From: an uncultured Lachnospiraceae bacterium
Lineage (GTDB): Bacteria > Bacillota_A > Clostridia > Lachnospirales > Lachnospiraceae
DNA: 15,418 bases
Assembly: GCA_947178085.1 (NCBI GenBank)
Contig: CAMWWS010000021.1
Coordinates: 1 to 15,418, forward strand
Reading direction: 5' to 3'
Part shown: one piece after another, positions 1-6,115 of the stretch
How positions within the stretch are numbered: the first letter of the stretch is position 1
Layout of the letters: every line of letters starts with the position of its first letter
The notes under the pieces: generated by a model
What the model was told of the DNA's origin: nothing
What the model saw: the letters and a program-made list of their open reading frames with translations, nothing else
The model's database searches: none
Made by a program: the position numbers and the translations under genes

Positions 1-19
1 TCTTTAGCTCTGTTTCCAT
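1..19 (-). CDS. 5' end of an unidentified gene (partial, runs off the left edge)
   Basis: Only the first six codons (M-E-T-E-L-K) are inside the window, so no product can be named. The start is supported by a GGAGG Shine-Dalgarno on the minus strand (plus positions 25-29) five bases before the ATG at 19-17. An in-frame ATG at 31 is also possible but has no ribosome binding site, and an in-frame stop (46-44) lies just upstream of it. The gene would lie 78 bases downstream of the TetR gene on the same strand, so the two could be co-transcribed and the TetR protein could control it. That link is inference. Confidence 0.4.
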
Positions 20-97
20 TTCTGCCTCCATTATGATGTAAAATCAGTATCTGCCCTTCTTAAGGTATTAATACTGTAGTGCTGTTTGTAGAGTTAC
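20..97. other. Short gap between the TetR gene and the left-edge gene
   Basis: This gap holds the ribosome binding site of the left-edge gene (25-29) and a 10-bp perfect palindrome GTATTAATAC at 65-74. I see no GC-rich hairpin with a T-run, so there is no evident terminator after the TetR gene. The palindrome is AT-rich and could be chance. Confidence 0.3.
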
Positions 98-742
98 TTA
101 ATCGTAATTCGCAGGCTTTTCCCCCGATGGATTATATCCTTCTGGGAGTCCATATTCGTAGGACACAACGGTAAAAAAGCCGTCCATCTGTTTCTTGATA
201 GCACGGGCAACCTGCTCCTTTGGCACTTTGCAACCGTCTCTAATCCAACCTGACCAGACACCGATAATGCCGTAGGTGAGGTATCGGTAATGGAGACCTG
301 GTTCGGGACCGGGGGCGTAGCTGGCTATGTGCTCACCCAAATAAAGTTCATAGATGCTGTCGGCCAGTCTCTGTATCAACGGAGAATTACGCGAAAACAG
401 AAGCATGCGGTAATGATTCTGTTTTCGCTCAGTCATAGTGCATACGGCAAGAATCATGTTATAGCCTATATGGTCAAAATCGTAAGTCCCCCGTTGTAAG
501 GTGCTCGCGAAACTTGTGAAAATCTCATGGTAGGCATCATCGTAAATGCAGTCCATCAGCGCGTAGATATCCGTATAATGACGATAAAAGGTAGAACGAT
601 GGACATTGGCCCTATCGCACAATTCCCCTATGCTGATTTTTTCGATTGGCTTCTTTTCCAACAAATCTAAAAAGGCCTCACGAATCATTCCAAGAGTCCG
701 AGTTTCGCGCCTATCTGCTTTTATCTGGGTTCCAGCAGTCAT
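98..742 (-). CDS. TetR/AcrR-family transcriptional regulator
   Basis: A 214-residue one-component regulator, expected to bind DNA as a dimer and release it on ligand binding. The N-terminal helix-turn-helix is clear: a helix with REAFLDLLEKKPIEKISIGE followed by LCDRANVHRSTFYRHYTDI, the classic TetR pattern ending in S-T-F-Y-R-H-Y. The rest is a helical ligand-binding domain without sequence features that name a ligand. I chose the ATG at 742 because GGAGGG (747-752) sits just before it; the ATG five codons upstream (757) has no ribosome binding site and overlaps the operator array. The gene diverges from the carboxylesterase across 153 bases that contain repeated half-sites, so it probably represses itself and the esterase, and perhaps the left-edge gene downstream. 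Confidence 0.9.
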   Translation of the reverse strand: MTAGTQIKADRRETRTLGMIREAFLDLLEKKPIEKISIGELCDRANVHRSTFYRHYTDIYALMDCIYDDAYHEIFTSFASTLQRGTYDFDHIGYNMILAVCTMTERKQNHYRMLLFSRNSPLIQRLADSIYELYLGEHIASYAPGPEPGLHYRYLTYGIIGVWSGWIRDGCKVPKEQVARAIKKQMDGFFTVVSYEYGLPEGYNPSGEKPANYD

Positions 743-746
743 CTTT

Positions 747-752
747 CCCTCC
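747..752 (-). promoter_or_regulatory. Ribosome binding site deciding the TetR start
   Basis: GGAGGG on the minus strand, with five bases between GGAGG and the ATG at 742. It selects the internal start over the ATG at 757. Confidence 0.7.
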
Positions 753-756
753 GTCA

Positions 757-791
757 TGAGACAATTTGAGACAAATGTCGCATATGCGACA
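757..791. promoter_or_regulatory. Array of four TetR-like operator half-sites
   Basis: Four related 7-bp half-sites occur with near-helical spacing: TGAGACA (757-763), TGAGACA (767-773), TGTCGCA (776-782, inverted) and TGCGACA (785-791). The last two form a perfect 16-bp palindrome TGTCGCATATGCGACA (776-791). The middle two form a second, imperfect inverted repeat TGAGACA-AA-TGTCGCA. Palindromes of this size beside a divergent tetR gene are typical TetR operators; assignment to this TetR is inference. The overlap would let two dimers compete for, or share, the central half-site. Confidence 0.7.
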
Positions 792-802
792 AAATACGAA
801 AA

Positions 803-839
803 TTGACTCTGTATTAAGGATTCATCACTATTGTATAAT
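803..839 (+). promoter_or_regulatory. Likely promoter of the carboxylesterase
   Basis: A perfect -10 hexamer TATAAT lies at 834-839 and a good -35-like TTGACT at 803-808, but they are 25 bases apart, well beyond the usual 16-18. Either the TATAAT uses a poor -35 (near 811-816), or TTGACT pairs with a weak -10 around 826-831, or the promoter needs an activator that corrects the spacing. The half-site array ends only 11 bases upstream of TTGACT. Confidence 0.45.
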
Positions 840-895
840 AAATCTGTAAGAGGAACAAGAGGTTATGTGCATAATTCATACATTGGAGGGACAGT

Positions 896-2203
896 ATGCA
901 GCCTGTTATTAAGACAAAAGACGGTATGCTTCAGGGAACAGAGACAGAAAACGGATATGTTTTCAAAGCAGTGCCATACGCAATGCCGCCCATAGGGGAG
1001 TTCCGGTTCGAGCCTCCGCAGCCAATGGAGCCCTGGGAGGGAATTCGGGTTTGTGACCATTTTCCGCCTATGGCTATCCAGAAGAGGGAGGATTCGGACA
1101 GCTTTTATGGAAAGGAATTCTTCTCATATCCTGAGTATGATGTGGACATGAGTGAGGATTGTCTCTATCTAAATATCTGGACACCAAAGAATGCAGAAGA
1201 CTGTTCGGTAGGGCTCTGGTATCATGGCGGCGGTTTTCAAAATGGAAATGGTGCAGAACCGGAGTTTGACGGTGAGGCGTTCAACAGGCGGGGTGTCATT
1301 ATTGTTACTGCAAATTATCGTCTTGGTTTCCTGGGATGGTTCTGTCATCCAGAACTAAGGACTGACGGAATTAGCGGTAACTGGGGGCTTCAAGATCAGA
1401 TAGCTGCACTGGACTGGGTGAGGGAGAATATCGCTTCCTTTGGCGGCAATCCGGAAAATATCACGATTTTTGGGCAAAGCGCGGGAGGAATGGCGGTGCG
1501 AGATCTTGTATGTTCGCCCCATGTGAAAGGGAAAATAAGTCATGCTATAATCCAAAGCTGCAACGGACACAAAGGACCCCTCAGGGTCGATTTTACTATG
1601 GAGAAGATAGAGCGTATTTCGGAAAAGTTTCTGAAACGCAAGAGGCTGACCATAGATGACCTTAAGAAAATGCCGGCAGACGACTTACCCAGACTTCAAT
1701 GGGACTACAATTTGTTTGCAGGGTTTTGGACAAGAACAGGATTAAGCCTCACGCCGGTCATTGACGGGAAATACCTGCCAATGTCACCGGATCAAGCTAT
1801 GGAAATCGGGGAAACAGCGAGAGTTAGTTATATGACTGGCTCCACCAAAAACGACTTGACAGTTTCAAAGCGAGGAGCCGCAGACGTAAGAAAAAGCAAG
1901 ATTCAAATGAGTCTTATGCGTTGGTCAGGCTATCATACCAGGCAGGGGCTGCCAAGCTATTCCTATCGGTTCGAAAGGCAGCTTCCCGGTGACAATGCCG
2001 GAGCTTTCCATTCCAGTGAACTGTGGTATGTGTTCGGTTCTCTTGGGAGGAGCTGGCGACCCATGGAAAAGGCAGATTTTGCACTGTCTGAGCAAATGAC
2101 AGATGTCTGGGCGCGCTTCATGAAAACGGGCAATCCCGGATGGGAATCGTGTGATGGGGAAAACGGATATTATAAAATATTTGATGTCCCGATTTCTTTC
2201 TGA
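896..2203 (+). CDS. Type B carboxylesterase (para-nitrobenzyl esterase-like alpha/beta hydrolase)
   Basis: Predicted serine esterase of the carboxylesterase/lipase type B family, 435 residues, hydrolysing carboxylic esters in the cytoplasm (no signal peptide seen). The early SEDCLYLNIWTP block and the oxyanion-hole HGGGF are present, followed by the nucleophile elbow FGQSAGG with Ser195 and the catalytic His372 in AGAFHSSELW. The acid position falls in TGSTKND, giving Asp320 where many relatives have Glu. It is shorter than the roughly 490-550 residues usual for the family: only about 52 residues separate the acid and His, against about 90 in B. subtilis PnbA, and the C-terminus is short. GGAGGG (885-890) five bases before the ATG supports the start. 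It stands alone, divergent from TetR and convergent with AraC. It may deacylate glycosides or detoxify esters; the substrate is unknown. Confidence 0.85.
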   Translation: MQPVIKTKDGMLQGTETENGYVFKAVPYAMPPIGEFRFEPPQPMEPWEGIRVCDHFPPMAIQKREDSDSFYGKEFFSYPEYDVDMSEDCLYLNIWTPKNAEDCSVGLWYHGGGFQNGNGAEPEFDGEAFNRRGVIIVTANYRLGFLGWFCHPELRTDGISGNWGLQDQIAALDWVRENIASFGGNPENITIFGQSAGGMAVRDLVCSPHVKGKISHAIIQSCNGHKGPLRVDFTMEKIERISEKFLKRKRLTIDDLKKMPADDLPRLQWDYNLFAGFWTRTGLSLTPVIDGKYLPMSPDQAMEIGETARVSYMTGSTKNDLTVSKRGAADVRKSKIQMSLMRWSGYHTRQGLPSYSYRFERQLPGDNAGAFHSSELWYVFGSLGRSWRPMEKADFALSEQMTDVWARFMKTGNPGWESCDGENGYYKIFDVPISF

Positions 2204-2311
2204 AAGAAAAGTAGATGCTTAAGTTTATGACCTGAGTGCAGAGTTATACAGGTAATTGAATACTGTGAAGACTGAAATCTTTCCAATGGAAATCGAGTAG
2301 TTAGAATAAAC
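2204..2311. other. Gap between the convergent esterase and AraC genes
   Basis: About 108 bases between two convergent stop codons. I looked for a shared bidirectional terminator and found no GC-rich stem with flanking A and T runs. The only symmetry is a 13-base odd palindrome (2280-2292, TTTCCA/TGGAAA) with a one-base centre, which cannot fold as a normal hairpin. Confidence 0.3.
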
Positions 2312-3481
2312 TCACTGCTTTTCGATAAGAGAATTGTGTAAATCAGCATATTCTCTTGGCGTACAGTTAAAATACTTCTTAAAAGCTCTATAAAAACTGC
2401 TCAGATTTGCAAAGCCGGTTTCAGCTGAGATATTTTCCATAGAGGTCATTTGGGATGTAAGCATTCGGGCGGCTTTTTGCATCCTCAAATCTGTCTGAAT
2501 CTGGGAAAAGCTTTGACCAGTTACAGAGTGGATGATGCGGATAATTTGGCGTGTGCTGTACCCAAACTGTGCCGCTAATTCTTCTACAGTCAGCGTCTCG
2601 AAATGTGATTCCAGAAAACGAAGGATGTTGGCAAATTCGTTATCCCAATGGAAACTGGTATGCCGTGATATCCGGGCAGTGTTCTCATATCCCTGGAGCA
2701 GAAACAGGAAAAAGGTACTCATCAGGGAATTAACAATTTGAGTGCTGTATACCTCGTTGCGCATATATTCCTTGTAAATCGTATAGAGAAGGGCTTCCAG
2801 GGAAGCATCACATCCTGTGTCAAAGAGCAGGTAAGAGGTACTGTGTTCTCCGGACAAAGCCCGGCGGAAGAAAAATGACATAAGGTTCTGTGCAGATAGA
2901 TGTGACCAGAACACTTTGGAAAAAGTGCTCTGACGGATCATGAAAAAGAAAGTTGTCACATCATCACTGGGGCAGGTGCAGGCCTTATTGATACCGGGTG
3001 GGATGAAGAGGACGGAACCGGCTTTCAAGGAAAGTGTCTCCTGTTCAAACATAACAAGCATTTCGCCGGTAAAAACATAGTAAATCAGGAAATGCTCATC
3101 TGCATTCCAATAGGCAGGAAGATAACGGAGAAAGCGCCCTGCCGTGATGTCCTGCTGATAATCAAAGAATTTTGACTCTCCGGGAGCCTTGAACAGGGAA
3201 AAAAGTCTGTTCCGGGTATCAGAATCAACTTTTTTTCCTGTTAGTTCTTTGCTGATGGATACAATTTCAGCATTGTTGAGGAGAGAAGGGATGTCGCTGA
3301 AAGATATCTCAAGAAGAGGATTTTTTTCATGCTGTTCCATCATCCAGTACATATATCGGCTCATTTCTTCTGGGGTCAGTATCTGACCGGGCTTAAGCTT
3401 TTTCAGATTATAGTAATATTTTAATGCCTTTTCCAATTTGGTAATGGAAAAGCTTTGCATCTGTTTGTTTGAATTTTCCAT
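2312..3481 (-). CDS. AraC-family transcriptional regulator with cupin-like sensor region
   Basis: A 389-residue regulator. Residues about 285-385 form the two-helix-turn-helix AraC domain: FGYSTRQIIRIIHSVTGQSF in the first motif and AETGFANLSSFYRAFKKYFN, followed by C-T-P-R-E-Y, in the second. Residues about 110-200 resemble the AraC-type cupin sugar-sensing fold (VFTGEMLVMFEQETLSLKAG then VLFIPPGINKACTC). The first 100 residues match no domain I recognise. The start is supported by GGAG (3490-3493 on the minus strand) nine bases upstream. It diverges from the GH3-transporter-GH78-kinase operon across 254 bases rich in repeats, so it is the obvious candidate activator of that operon, sensing an imported sugar or glycoside. 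The effector is not determinable from sequence. Confidence 0.92.
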   Translation of the reverse strand: MENSNKQMQSFSITKLEKALKYYYNLKKLKPGQILTPEEMSRYMYWMMEQHEKNPLLEISFSDIPSLLNNAEIVSISKELTGKKVDSDTRNRLFSLFKAPGESKFFDYQQDITAGRFLRYLPAYWNADEHFLIYYVFTGEMLVMFEQETLSLKAGSVLFIPPGINKACTCPSDDVTTFFFMIRQSTFSKVFWSHLSAQNLMSFFFRRALSGEHSTSYLLFDTGCDASLEALLYTIYKEYMRNEVYSTQIVNSLMSTFFLFLLQGYENTARISRHTSFHWDNEFANILRFLESHFETLTVEELAAQFGYSTRQIIRIIHSVTGQSFSQIQTDLRMQKAARMLTSQMTSMENISAETGFANLSSFYRAFKKYFNCTPREYADLHNSLIEKQ

Positions 3482-3493
3482 ACATGTTGCTCC

Positions 3494-3555
3494 ATGCTTT
3501 TTAATAGGATGTCACTTATAGATAATAACTTGTCATCTATGGTACTATGCTTTTT
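3494..3555. repeat. Direct repeat ATGCTTTTT (two copies 53 bp apart) in the AraC promoter/leader
   Basis: Two identical 9-bp copies, 3494-3502 and 3547-3555, lie 53 bp start to start, which is close to five helical turns. The left copy touches the AraC ribosome binding site; the right one lies in the spacer of the proposed AraC promoter. A shorter inverted repeat, ATAGAT/ATCTAT (3518-3523 and 3535-3540), sits between them. Phased direct repeats are typical of AraC binding, so autoregulation is plausible but unproven. Confidence 0.4.
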
Positions 3556-3567
3556 CATGGATATCAA
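3539..3567 (-). promoter_or_regulatory. Candidate promoter of the AraC gene
   Basis: On the minus strand, TTGATA (3567-3562) is followed after 17 bases by TACCAT (3544-3539). The -35 matches the consensus at five of six positions and the -10 at four of six. This would give a leader of about 50 bases. The right copy of the ATGCTTTTT repeat falls in the spacer. Confidence 0.4.
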
Positions 3568-3618
3568 GTATTTTATAAGTAAGATAATGAAGTAAGTGTA
3601 TGGCAGGATGGGGAATAT

Positions 3619-3657
3619 CCGGACTGTGGTTGAATAAATACTGTTGATATAGTCCGG
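3619..3657. promoter_or_regulatory. Inverted repeat overlapping the GH3 operon promoter
   Basis: Perfect 7-bp arms CCGGACT (3619-3625) and AGTCCGG (3651-3657) are separated by 25 bases. The right arm overlaps the proposed -10 element. Spacing of 32 bp between arm starts is about three helical turns, so both arms face the same side of the DNA. It is a candidate operator for the divergent AraC protein or another regulator. Confidence 0.45.
3645..3653 (+). promoter_or_regulatory. Extended -10 promoter of the glycoside operon
   Basis: TGATATAGT contains an extended TG motif and a five-of-six match to TATAAT (TATAGT at 3648-3653), but the position expected for a -35 (3625-3630) is a poor match. 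A weak -35 with a good extended -10 fits an activator-dependent promoter, as expected for AraC control. The leader would be about 75 bases, ending in AAGGAG (3724-3729) before the GH3 start. Confidence 0.45.
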
Positions 3658-3735
3658 TTAAGAAATGACAAGAAGAAAATAAAACGGTCTCGGAACAGAA
3701 GTGCAGAGATAGAACTAAAATAGAAGGAGATTAGT

Positions 3736-6090
3736 ATGGAGAGACAAAAGGTAATGGAATTGGTTGCACAGATGACATTGGAGGAGAAAGCGGGAATCAC
3801 TTCCGGGGTGGACGGCTGGTTTCTGAAAGCGGTTGATAGACTGGGAATCCCGTCTGTCCGGACCAGCGACGGGCCTCATGGGCTGCGGAAAATAGACGAG
3901 GAAAATCTGAATCTGTTATCCGGCAGAAGTGTCCCGGCAGTGTGCTATCCGGCGGCCTGCACTACGGCATCGAGCTTTGACAGGGAACTGCTGCGGAAAA
4001 TGGGAGAGGCCCTGGGAAAGGAAAGTCAGGCACAGCAGGTAGATATTCTGCTGGGACCCGGCGTGAACATGAAGCGTTCTCCGCTATGTGGACGCAATTT
4101 CGAGTATATGTCGGAGGATCCTTATTTGGCAGGCGAACTGGCCGCGGCCTATGTGAACGGGGTGCAGAGTCAGGGAGTGGGAACCAGCCTGAAGCATTTC
4201 TTTGCCAACAGTCAGGAGACTAGGCGCATGGATTACAGCGCGGAGTTGGATGAGAGGACAATCAGGGAGATTTATCTGCCGGCCTTTGAGACTGTTGTGA
4301 AAAAGGCACGACCCTGGACGGTAATGGCTTCCTATAACAAGGTGAACGGCACTTATTCCACTGCAAACCAAAAGTATCTGACTGATATTCTGCGGAAGGA
4401 ATGGGGTTTTGAGGGCGCAGTGACCAGTGACTGGGGGGCAACTCATGACAGAGTGGGCGCGATTGCCGCAGGATGTGATCTGACTATGCCTGCAGAGGAG
4501 ACGGATGCTGAGATTGTAAAGGCTGTGCAGGAAGGGCGGCTTGCGGAAGAAGCGCTGGACAGCTGTTGTATCCGGCTTCTGGAGTTGATTTTTAAAGCGG
4601 TGGAGAACAGAAAGCCAAACGTTGCTTTTGATTATGTGGGAGACCATCAGCTGGCAAAGACAATCGCCGAGAACAGCATGGTACTTTTAAAGAACGAAGA
4701 GGGGATATTGCCCCTGTCCAAATCCGGCAAGACAGCTTTTATCGGAGAATTCGCGAAAAACCCCAGGATTCAGGGAGGCGGTTCCAGCTATATCAACTGC
4801 AAGGGCATAAAGGGTGCAGTGGAAACGGCGGAAAATGCCGGTCTGGATATTTTGTATGCAAAGGGATATAAACCTGACGGAAGCACGGAGGAATCCCTGC
4901 TTCAGGAAGCGGTGGAGATAGCGGGAAGTGCAGAGACAGTGGTTCTGTTCATAGGGCTTCCTGAAAATATGGAGACAGAGGGGAGCGACAGGATTCATAT
5001 GCGTCTGCCGGAAGGACACAATACGCTGGTGGAAGCAGTTTGTAAGGAAAATGCCAATACAGTAGTGGTGCTTCACAATGGAAGCCCGGTGGAAATGCCC
5101 TGGGTGGAGAAGCCTAAGGCGATTTTGGAGACATATCTTGGCGGAGAAGCCGTGGGAGAGGCTGTGGTGTCCATCCTGTATGGAGAGAGCAATCCCTCCG
5201 GTCATTTGGCGGAGACTTTCCCCAAACGGTTGGAGGATAATCCTACATGGCTGTCTTTTCCTGGAGAAGGAGCCAGAGTGAAATATCCGGAAGGCATTTT
5301 CATAGGATACCGCTATTACACAAGCAAAAAGATGGATGTGCTGTTTCATTTCGGACACGGGCTGAGCTATACAGAATTTACCTACAGCGAACTGGAGGTC
5401 GATAAGGAGAAAATAACGGATGAGGACACATTGGTCGTGTCCGTGAAAGTGACGAATTCGGGAGCTTATTATGGAAAGGCAGTGGTACAGCTCTATGTGG
5501 CGCCGGAGCGTGTGGAAATTATCCGTCCTTTGCGGGAGTTGAAAGGGTTTGAAAAGGTGGGGCTGATGCCGGGCGAGAGCCGGAAAGTCACATTTTCTCT
5601 GGGAAGCCGGGCATTTTCACACTGGAACGAAATCCTTCATGACTGGGCCTGCGAAAGCGGTGGATATGTCATTGAAATATGTGAAAATGCGCAGAAAGTT
5701 CTATTGTCTAAAAGAGTGGAGTTGGAGGGAAAGCCCGTTCCGCCGGTGGGAGGATTTTGCCAAGGAACTCCCATGAAGCTTCTGGCTAAGATACCGGAGA
5801 CAAGAAAGTTTCTGGATGAGAACATCGTCTACATGGTGAAGGGAATGGCGGCAGCCGGGTTTATTCCCAATCAGCTTCTGGGCTTTATCGACAGTCTGCC
5901 GGGAGGTCTGACTTTGGATGCTATGAATTTGATTGCACAGAAAGCTGGACATTCCGGCGGAGCAGGCGGAGTCACTGGGTTGGATGCGCTGTTGGGGCAG
6001 CCAGTGTCCATCCTGATGTCTTTCCTGCCTGGAGAGAAAAAGCGGGAGATAACGGATTTGTTGAAAGAACTGAATGAAAGACAACGGTAG
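3736..6090 (+). CDS. Glycoside hydrolase family 3 beta-glycosidase (probable beta-glucosidase)
   Basis: A 784-residue cytoplasmic enzyme predicted to release terminal beta-linked glucose (or a related sugar) by a retaining mechanism. Domain order is GH3: a barrel from residue 1 with PSVRTSDGPHGLR and SLKHFFANSQETRR; the nucleophile Asp232 in VTSDWGATHD; an alpha/beta sandwich with the likely acid/base Glu415 in ETEGSDR; then a fibronectin III-like domain (about 555-640, VVSVKVTNSGAYYGKAVVQL). From about residue 666 a 119-residue C-terminal extension follows, made of predicted helices and a Gly-rich linker, which I cannot assign. No signal peptide. AAGGAG lies six bases before the ATG. It is first in the operon, 25 bases ahead of the true transporter start. 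With GH78 next door, a rhamnosyl-beta-glucoside is the likely pathway substrate; xylosidase or another GH3 specificity cannot be excluded. Confidence 0.93.
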   Translation: MERQKVMELVAQMTLEEKAGITSGVDGWFLKAVDRLGIPSVRTSDGPHGLRKIDEENLNLLSGRSVPAVCYPAACTTASSFDRELLRKMGEALGKESQAQQVDILLGPGVNMKRSPLCGRNFEYMSEDPYLAGELAAAYVNGVQSQGVGTSLKHFFANSQETRRMDYSAELDERTIREIYLPAFETVVKKARPWTVMASYNKVNGTYSTANQKYLTDILRKEWGFEGAVTSDWGATHDRVGAIAAGCDLTMPAEETDAEIVKAVQEGRLAEEALDSCCIRLLELIFKAVENRKPNVAFDYVGDHQLAKTIAENSMVLLKNEEGILPLSKSGKTAFIGEFAKNPRIQGGGSSYINCKGIKGAVETAENAGLDILYAKGYKPDGSTEESLLQEAVEIAGSAETVVLFIGLPENMETEGSDRIHMRLPEGHNTLVEAVCKENANTVVVLHNGSPVEMPWVEKPKAILETYLGGEAVGEAVVSILYGESNPSGHLAETFPKRLEDNPTWLSFPGEGARVKYPEGIFIGYRYYTSKKMDVLFHFGHGLSYTEFTYSELEVDKEKITDEDTLVVSVKVTNSGAYYGKAVVQLYVAPERVEIIRPLRELKGFEKVGLMPGESRKVTFSLGSRAFSHWNEILHDWACESGGYVIEICENAQKVLLSKRVELEGKPVPPVGGFCQGTPMKLLAKIPETRKFLDENIVYMVKGMAAAGFIPNQLLGFIDSLPGGLTLDAMNLIAQKAGHSGGAGGVTGLDALLGQPVSILMSFLPGEKKREITDLLKELNERQR

Positions 6091-6101
6091 AAAACCGGAA
6101 C

Positions 6102-6107
6102 AGGAGG
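6102..6107 (+). promoter_or_regulatory. Ribosome binding site deciding the first transporter start
   Basis: A perfect AGGAGG eight bases before the ATG at 6116. It argues against the in-frame ATG at 6074, which lies inside the end of the GH3 gene, has no such site and would add 14 polar residues. Confidence 0.8.
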
Positions 6108-6115
6108 AAAACTTT

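Noticed and set aside
2280..2292. TTTCCA/TGGAAA palindrome between the esterase and AraC genes as a terminator
   Set aside because: One-base centre prevents a real hairpin, and no T-run follows.
3573..3800. 75-codon minus-strand hydrophobic reading frame across the GH3 promoter
   Set aside because: It overlaps the GH3 start, has no ribosome binding site I can see, and its hydrophobicity is what the AT-rich antisense strand gives by chance.
4084..5358. Long minus-strand reading frames inside the GH3 gene (and similar ones inside the transporters and GH78)
   Set aside because: They are antisense to strongly recognisable genes, are rich in Cys/His/Ser as expected from shadows, and show no domain or ribosome binding site.
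6074..6115. Upstream ATG of the first transporter
   Set aside because: It lies within the end of GH3 without a ribosome binding site; a perfect AGGAGG precedes the ATG at 6116.
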